Origin: Bacteroidota bacterium
Lineage (GTDB): Bacteria > Bacteroidota > Bacteroidia > Chitinophagales > Chitinophagaceae
Reading direction: 5' to 3'
NCBI GenBank assembly: GCA_023386395.1
Contig: JAEWJV010000166.1
Coordinates: 1 to 6,981, forward strand
Length of the DNA: 6,981 nucleotides
Numbering within the stretch: position 1 is the first letter of the stretch; the number at the start of each line of letters is the position of its first letter. The notes beneath the pieces were generated by a model. The model saw only the letters and a list, made by a program, of their open reading frames with translations. It was not told where the DNA came from and ran no database searches. The translations under genes were made by a program, and so were the position numbers. Shown here in pieces: positions 1 to 4,987 of this stretch.

Positions 1-89
1 AACCAGCAATGGAGACAACCGTGACAAAGAATTAAATAACGTATGGTTGTGGCTTTCAGCTAAGAAATCAAACAATATAAAATTTTATC
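1..89. other. Left flank, no assignable gene
   Basis: Short stretch before permease A. On the + strand, one frame closes at a TGA at 22-24 and another at a TAA at 33-35. Either could be the last codons of an upstream gene, giving a spacer of about 55-65 bases, like the two spacers further right. The third frame stays open to a TAA at 155-157 but overlaps permease A out of frame, so it is probably chance. Neither short tail resembles the NPVKSLRTE ending of permeases A and B, so the gene immediately upstream is probably not another copy with that ending. No Shine-Dalgarno sequence, hairpin or convincing Bacteroidota-type promoter (TTG, about 20 bases, TAnnTTTG) is seen. Confidence 0.4.
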
Positions 90-2483
90 ATGCTCAGAAA
101 CCATTTCGCTGCAAAACATTTTATGAAAACGGCCTGGCGCAGTTTAATGAGGAATAAATTTTATTCCTTTATTAATATCATTGGCCTCACCATCGGCATG
201 GCAAGTGCTATCCTTATTCTATTATGGATACAGAATGAACTGAGTCACGACAGGTTTTATAAGAAGGCCGACCGTATTTATCTTGTCAACAACCGCGATA
301 AAGTAAATGGCAAAATTATGGCCTGGCATACAACGCCTGCACCCATGGGCAATGCTATAAAACAGGATTATCCCGAAGTGGAGGATGTGGTGCGTGTGCA
401 GGAGTTTGCCGCTAATTTTTTATTAACCGCGGGGGATAAACATTTTAGCCTTCATGGCGAATTTGCTGATACTGGCTTCTTTTCTATGTTTAGCTCTCCG
501 TTGCTTGAAGGCAATGCAGCTAGCGCTTTGAACAAGCCCAATAATATTGTTTTAACCAGGCAATTAGCTGTTAAGCTATTTGGTGATGGAAATGCGGTTG
601 GCAAAACAGTGCGTATTGACAGCTCAGATTATTTCACGGTTTCGGCAGTAATGAAGGACCTGGGCTCCAACACGCGTTTCGATTTCGAATATGTGCTGCC
701 ATGGAATTATGCTGTACAGAAAAATATGATTGACAGTAACTGGGGCAACAACAATATTTTCACTTTTGTTTTATTAAAACCAAACACGTCCCACATTGCT
801 TTTGATGCAAAGCTTAAGAACATAACTATCAACCACACAAAAAACAGCCGGTTTCCATCGACTGCACAGGTTTTTACACAGCCTTTAAAAGATACCTGGC
901 TATACAATAAAGAAGATAACGGTAATTTTGTTGGTGGAAGAATAGAACGTGTAAGGTTGTTTGCCATTATCGCTGTCCTGATCTTGATAATAGCCTGCAT
1001 CAACTTTATGAATCTTTCAACAGCACGAAGCGAAAAACGTGGTAAAGAAGTCGGCATACGAAAAGTTGCGGGCGCACAAAGAAGTTCGCTGGTTGTCCAG
1101 TTTATTACAGAAAGTATTTTGCTTGCCTTTATTGCAGGCATTTTTTCAGTCATCATAGTTCAGTTGGTATTGCCTGCATACAACAGCCTGTTAGGCTTAA
1201 AATTATTTATCAATTTTAACAGCCCATCAAACTGGTTGTTTGCAATTGCGTTTATTCTTTTTACAGGCCTGCTTGCCGGTGTTTATCCTGCATTATATCT
1301 TTCGTCATTCCTCCCGGTAAAAGTTTTAAAAGGCGCTTTCAAATCTTCCGACAAAGTTGTTACGCCACGCAAAATGCTTGTGGTATTACAATTCACGTTT
1401 GCTATTGTGCTCATCATATCAACCGTCATCATAAAAAATCAAATTGACTATGCGCAAAAAAGAGATATGGGTTATTCAAAAGATAACCTTGCTTTTATAA
1501 TTGAATTTGGTGATGCGCACAAAAATTATCAATTGATTAGAAGAGATTTGATTTCAAGCGGCGCTGCAACTGCTGTTACGCAAACAAGCGGACCAATGAC
1601 AGAGAGCTGGGGTGACAGTTGGGGTTTTGAATGGAATGGAAGTACAGAAGAGGATAAAAAGATTGACTTTAATATGTTCAGTGCTGATGAAGATTTTCAA
1701 GGAACAATGGGAGTAAAAATAATTGAAGGCCGCGGTATAGATGTAAATACATATAAAACAGATTCAAGTGCCTGTTTGCTGAATGAGGCATCCGTTAAAG
1801 CAATGCATTTAAAAAACCCAATCGGCACTATTATCAGAAATGGAAATGACAGCGTGCATGTAGTTGGTGTAATAAAAGATTTTATTTTGAACACGCCTTA
1901 CGAGCCGGTTCAGCAAATGATTATTGTGGGACCAATATTTAGTGGCGATGTTATCAATTTTAAATTAAACCCCAATCCATCCATTGCAGCGAGCCTTAAA
2001 AAAGCAGAAGCAGTATTCAGACAATATAATCCACAATACCCGTTTAATGTTCGCTTTTATGATGAGGAATATGATAAAAAATTTCATGATGAAAAGCAAA
2101 CGGCAACACTTTCCGGTCTGTTTGCCGGTTTAACCATATTCATTTCGTGCCTTGGGTTATTCGGGCTTGCCACGTACGTAGCGCAAACACGCATTAAAGA
2201 AATTGGTGTACGAAAAGTTTTAGGGGCAAGTATTCAGGGCATCGTTGCATTATTGTCAAAAGATTTTCTAATGCTTGTACTGATATCATTCCTGTTGGCA
2301 TCCCCCATTGCATGGATTGCCATGCATAAATGGCTGCAGTCTTATCAATACCGCGTAAGTATTTCAATATGGGTATTTGTGATTGCAGGCGGCTTGTCGG
2401 CGGTCATTGCTTTTATTACGGTAAGCTTCCAGGCCATTAAAGCGGCCATAGCCAACCCGGTGAAGAGTTTGAGAACGGAATAG
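90..2483 (+). CDS. ABC transporter permease A, double MacB/FtsX type (797 aa)
   Basis: Inner-membrane permease predicted to work with a separate cytoplasmic ABC ATPase and couple ATP hydrolysis to movement of its periplasmic domains, as in MacB/LolCDE-type systems. Seen in the sequence: N-terminal amphipathic stretch with KTAWRSL and RNKFYS, TM1 about 27-47, MacB_PCD-like periplasmic domain about 48-288 (conserved IVLTRQLAVKLFG near 153-165), TM2 about 290-312 with ACINFMNLSTAR, coupling loop EVGIRKVAGA at 320-329, TM3 342-362, TM4 383-404 followed by the GVYPALYLSSF signature (397-407), TM5 430-449, second periplasmic domain about 450-672 (VVGVIKDF at 591-598), TM6 676-698 with FISCLGLFGLA, second coupling loop EIGVRKVLGA at 704-713, TM7 726-746, TM8 761-780, tail NPVKSLRTE. 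Length and eight-helix layout are normal for the Bacteroidota double family, and no signal peptide precedes TM1. There is no Walker motif. The start at 90 is uncertain: an in-frame ATG at 123 gives an N-terminus closer to B and C. Substrate unknown. Confidence 0.93.
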   Translation: MLRNHFAAKHFMKTAWRSLMRNKFYSFINIIGLTIGMASAILILLWIQNELSHDRFYKKADRIYLVNNRDKVNGKIMAWHTTPAPMGNAIKQDYPEVEDVVRVQEFAANFLLTAGDKHFSLHGEFADTGFFSMFSSPLLEGNAASALNKPNNIVLTRQLAVKLFGDGNAVGKTVRIDSSDYFTVSAVMKDLGSNTRFDFEYVLPWNYAVQKNMIDSNWGNNNIFTFVLLKPNTSHIAFDAKLKNITINHTKNSRFPSTAQVFTQPLKDTWLYNKEDNGNFVGGRIERVRLFAIIAVLILIIACINFMNLSTARSEKRGKEVGIRKVAGAQRSSLVVQFITESILLAFIAGIFSVIIVQLVLPAYNSLLGLKLFINFNSPSNWLFAIAFILFTGLLAGVYPALYLSSFLPVKVLKGAFKSSDKVVTPRKMLVVLQFTFAIVLIISTVIIKNQIDYAQKRDMGYSKDNLAFIIEFGDAHKNYQLIRRDLISSGAATAVTQTSGPMTESWGDSWGFEWNGSTEEDKKIDFNMFSADEDFQGTMGVKIIEGRGIDVNTYKTDSSACLLNEASVKAMHLKNPIGTIIRNGNDSVHVVGVIKDFILNTPYEPVQQMIIVGPIFSGDVINFKLNPNPSIAASLKKAEAVFRQYNPQYPFNVRFYDEEYDKKFHDEKQTATLSGLFAGLTIFISCLGLFGLATYVAQTRIKEIGVRKVLGASIQGIVALLSKDFLMLVLISFLLASPIAWIAMHKWLQSYQYRVSISIWVFVIAGGLSAVIAFITVSFQAIKAAIANPVKSLRTE
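2454..2481 (+). repeat. 3'-end tract shared with permease B (copy 1)
   Basis: These 28 bases, coding for the NPVKSLRTE tail and running into the stop codon of permease A, match 4901-4928 in permease B with a single G/A difference in the middle. The flanking coding sequence diverges at wobble positions straight away. See the matching entry for copy 2. Confidence 0.75.
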
Positions 2484-2486
2484 TTC

Positions 2487-2522
2487 AATTTGAAAATGAA
2501 GTGATTTGAAAATTTGAAAATG
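2487..2522 (+). repeat. TTTGAAAA short-repeat cluster in the A-B spacer
   Basis: The 12-mer AATTTGAAAATG occurs at 2487-2498 and again, identical, at 2511-2522, exactly 24 bases apart. A third core, TTTGAAAA, lies between them at 2505-2512, directly abutting the last core at 2513-2520. The first copy sits inside a small inverted repeat, TTCAA-T-TTGAA (2484-2494). It lies between the stop of permease A and the start of permease B and codes for nothing. Similar TTTGAAAATTTGAAAATG-like strings are familiar to me from Bacteroidota intergenic DNA, but that recollection has not been checked here. Function unknown. Confidence 0.7.
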
Positions 2523-2554
2523 TATATCAGTCACAAATAAATTAACCATCAAGC

Positions 2555-4930
2555 ATGATAAAAAATTATTTTAAAACCGCCTGGAGAAGTTTATTAAAAA
2601 ACAAAGGCTACAGCCTGCTTAATATTATCGGTCTTGCGGCAGGCATGGCCGTTGCATTACTGATTGGATTATGGATACAATACCAGTTCTCTTACGACAA
2701 ATTTCTGCCCAATCATGAGAATGTTTATAAAGCAGGGAAACAATACATGGATAATGGTACCAGGCAAATGGTAATGGCTACACCGCAACCTTTGTCGGAA
2801 ACACTCCGTCGTGATGTGCCGGGTATTGAGTATGTGGCGAAAACTGATTGGATGAAACCACACGGGCTTACCGTTGGTGATAAAAAGCTGGAGATACGGG
2901 GCGCTATGGTGGGAAAAGATTTCCTTAAGATCTTTCAGTATCCATTTGTAAAAGGAAATGCCAATAGTGCCTTGCAGGATCCTTATAGCATCGTGCTTTC
3001 CCAGGCTACAGCAACAGCCTTGTTTGGGGATAAAGACCCCATTAATAAAGTGGTTCGGATGGATAACGAACAGGACTTTAAAGTGACCGGCATTATAAAA
3101 GATGTACCGGGCAACTCAACATTGCAGTTCAGCTTCTTGGCACCGCTGACATACTATCTTCAAAAGGAGGGTTTAAAACCCAGTGGCGGCGACTGGAGCA
3201 ATCTCACCTTTCAGACCTTTGTGTCGCTGCAGCCAAATGTTACTGCAGCACAGGTGCAGCCTCTATTAAATATCATCATCGCCCAATACGATCCGCAGGA
3301 CTATAAAGAAGATAAAGGAGTGATTGCCTTACAACCACTCAATAAATGGCACCTGTATGGAGATTATAAAAACGGGCAGGCAACCGGCTTTATTGATTAT
3401 GTAAAAATGTTTGGTATTATCGGTATTCTTGTATTACTTATTGCCTGTATCAATTTCATTAACCTTTCTACTGCACGTTCTGAAAAAAGAGCCAGAGAAG
3501 TGGGTGTACGCAAGGCCATTGGTTCATTGCGCAGCCAGTTGATATTCCAGTTTTTAATTGAATCAGTTTTAATGGTGATCGTGGCATTTTGTATTTGCTT
3601 GCTGGTTGTTCAATTGTTGCTGCCTTATTTTAACCAGCTGACATCTTCCTTCATTTCTATTCCTTACGCCAGCGGAATATTCTGGCTGAGTATGATGGCC
3701 TACGTGTTGTTAACCGGTATTATTGCGGGCAGCAGGCCGGCATTTTATATGTCTTCATTCAGGGCAGTAAAAGTGTTAAAGGGCTCCACGCAGATCGGCA
3801 GACTGGCATTAATACCAAGGAAAGTGTTGGTAGTATTGCAGTTTACCTGTTCCATAGCTTTAATCATTAGTACAGTAATAATCTACCAGCAAATACAATA
3901 TGCAAAATCCAGGCCCACAGGATATAATGCTAATAGCCTGGTGATGACGAATGCCAGTCCTGACATCAAACAAAATTTTCCTGCATTAAAAAACGACTTA
4001 TTACAATCCGGAGTTGTTACTGCAGTAACACAATCTTCCAGCCCTGTTACAAACATTACCAATTCTAATAGCATAATGGAATGGCCGGAACAAACGGCCG
4101 GTGAAAGTGTAGATGTTGCAACCATTGGCGTTGCTGATGTCGATTACTTCTCCACGATGGGTATGCAATTAGTGCAGGGAAGAAATTTTGAAGGCGACGT
4201 TGATTCACTGGATGTTATTGTTAATGAGTCAGCTGTAGCAGGTATGCGTTTAAAAGACCCTGTTAATAAAATTATCCGCTGGGGCGGAAGCGACCATGCA
4301 GTGCGCATTATTGCGGTTGCAAAAAATGTTATAATGGGCTCCCCTTTTTCCAAACCACGGCCTGCCTTATTTTTTTTCGATTCACACAGGGCAAGGGTTG
4401 TCACTTATCGCTTAAGTCCGCCGGTAAATGCCCAGCAGGCAATTGCAACACTTACCGGTATTTTCAATAAATACAATCCTTCTTTTCCATATGTTTATAC
4501 GTTTGTTGATGATGCATACGCAGCCAAATTTGATCTTGAATTGCTGATTGGAAAGCTGGCAGGCCTGTTTGCTGCCCTGGCCATTTTTATTTCCTGTCTT
4601 GGTTTATTTGGCTTGGCCGCTTACACCGCAGAGCAACGCAATAAGGAAATTGGTATACGCAAAGTTCTAGGCGCAACTGTAATTCAAATCTGGCTAATGC
4701 TTTCCAGGGATTTTGTTGGGTTGGTTTTAATTAGCTGTCTTATTGCCACGCCTGTGGCGCTGCATTTTGTAAATGGTTGGCTGCAACAATATGACTATCG
4801 GATAAGTATTGGCGCAAACGTATTTATAGTATCATCTGCAGTTGCTATACTGGTTACGCTGCTCACCATCAGCTTTCAATCAATCAAAGCGGCAATTGCA
4901 AACCCGGTGAAGAGTTTAAGAACGGAATGA
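2555..4930 (+). CDS. ABC transporter permease B, double MacB/FtsX type (791 aa)
   Basis: Second paralogue of the same inner-membrane permease family, presumably energised by an ATPase encoded elsewhere. Seen: N-terminus MIKNYFKTAWRSLLKNKGYS, TM1 about 21-41, first periplasmic MacB_PCD-like domain about 42-284 (IVLSQATATALFG, then VTGIIKDVPGNSTLQF), TM2 286-304 with ACINFINLSTARSEKR, coupling loop EVGVRKAIGS at 315-324, TM3 337-357, TM4 about 375-397, signature GSRPAFYMSSF (392-402) where A has GVYPALYLSSF, TM5 424-443, second periplasmic domain about 444-665, TM6 668-690 with FISCLGLFGLAAY, coupling loop EIGIRKVLGA at 698-707, TM7 about 719-739, TM8 756-774, tail NPVKSLRTE. The reading frame is intact. 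The ATG at 2555 is supported because the N-terminus lines up residue for residue with permease C. It has no Shine-Dalgarno sequence, which is usual for the phylum. It follows A after 71 bases and is probably cotranscribed. The periplasmic domains differ clearly from those of A, so substrate or partner may differ; none can be named. Confidence 0.94.
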   Translation: MIKNYFKTAWRSLLKNKGYSLLNIIGLAAGMAVALLIGLWIQYQFSYDKFLPNHENVYKAGKQYMDNGTRQMVMATPQPLSETLRRDVPGIEYVAKTDWMKPHGLTVGDKKLEIRGAMVGKDFLKIFQYPFVKGNANSALQDPYSIVLSQATATALFGDKDPINKVVRMDNEQDFKVTGIIKDVPGNSTLQFSFLAPLTYYLQKEGLKPSGGDWSNLTFQTFVSLQPNVTAAQVQPLLNIIIAQYDPQDYKEDKGVIALQPLNKWHLYGDYKNGQATGFIDYVKMFGIIGILVLLIACINFINLSTARSEKRAREVGVRKAIGSLRSQLIFQFLIESVLMVIVAFCICLLVVQLLLPYFNQLTSSFISIPYASGIFWLSMMAYVLLTGIIAGSRPAFYMSSFRAVKVLKGSTQIGRLALIPRKVLVVLQFTCSIALIISTVIIYQQIQYAKSRPTGYNANSLVMTNASPDIKQNFPALKNDLLQSGVVTAVTQSSSPVTNITNSNSIMEWPEQTAGESVDVATIGVADVDYFSTMGMQLVQGRNFEGDVDSLDVIVNESAVAGMRLKDPVNKIIRWGGSDHAVRIIAVAKNVIMGSPFSKPRPALFFFDSHRARVVTYRLSPPVNAQQAIATLTGIFNKYNPSFPYVYTFVDDAYAAKFDLELLIGKLAGLFAALAIFISCLGLFGLAAYTAEQRNKEIGIRKVLGATVIQIWLMLSRDFVGLVLISCLIATPVALHFVNGWLQQYDYRISIGANVFIVSSAVAILVTLLTISFQSIKAAIANPVKSLRTE
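2561..2584 (+). repeat. 5'-end tract shared with permease C (copy 1)
   Basis: These 24 bases, encoding the NYFKTAW stretch of permease B, match 4994-5017 in permease C with one C/T wobble difference (2578 versus 5011). Conserved protein sequence and AT-biased codons could explain it; gene conversion or recent duplication is the alternative. Confidence 0.6.
4901..4928 (+). repeat. 3'-end tract shared with permease A (copy 2)
   Basis: Matches 2454-2481 at 27 of 28 positions, including synonymous positions in the Pro, Val, Lys, Ser, Arg and Thr codons. The two genes differ freely just upstream (GCCATAGCC versus GCAATTGCA for the same Ala-Ile-Ala). The match stops within the stop codons (TAG versus TGA). 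Confidence 0.75.
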
Positions 4931-4987
4931 TAACGTGAATCGTCAATAAAACTTATAACATAAACGTACAGCGTAAAACTTGCAATC
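4931..4987. other. B-C spacer, no terminator or repeat cluster
   Basis: A 57-base AT-rich gap between the TGA of permease B and the ATG of permease C. It holds an 8-base direct repeat TAAAACTT (4947-4954 and 4974-4981), which could easily be chance. There is no stem-loop followed by a T run, no Shine-Dalgarno sequence and no match to the TTTGAAAA cluster of the A-B spacer. This favours read-through transcription from B into C. Confidence 0.55.

Noticed and set aside
40..89. Bacteroidota-type promoter (TTG, spacer, TAnnTTTG) before permease A
   Set aside because: A TTG occurs at 47-49, but the AT-rich stretch that follows has no TAnnTTTG at the right distance, so nothing beyond base composition supports it.
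2..157. Plus-strand frame open from the left edge to a TAA at 155-157, as a possible tail of an upstream gene
   Set aside because: It would overlap permease A by 68 bases out of frame. Its second half is only the shifted reading of the conserved permease N-terminus, so chance openness is likelier.
707..1156. Minus-strand open frame of 149 codons inside permease A
   Set aside because: It lies fully antisense to a clearly conserved coding region (end of the first periplasmic domain through TM3), and its protein shows no recognisable motif. It is a shadow of the real gene.
2364..2552. Minus-strand open frame spanning the end of permease A and the A-B spacer
   Set aside because: Most of it is antisense to the TM8 and tail codons, and the rest crosses the TTTGAAAA repeats. 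It has low-complexity translation and no family resemblance.
3883..4404. Two minus-strand open frames (3883-4125, 4144-4404) inside permease B
   Set aside because: Both are antisense to the second periplasmic domain, which has an intact reading frame aligned with A and C. No motifs support independent genes.
4931..4987. Terminator or regulatory hairpin between B and C
   Set aside because: No stem of useful length and no T run were found; the TAAAACTT direct repeat is too short to interpret.
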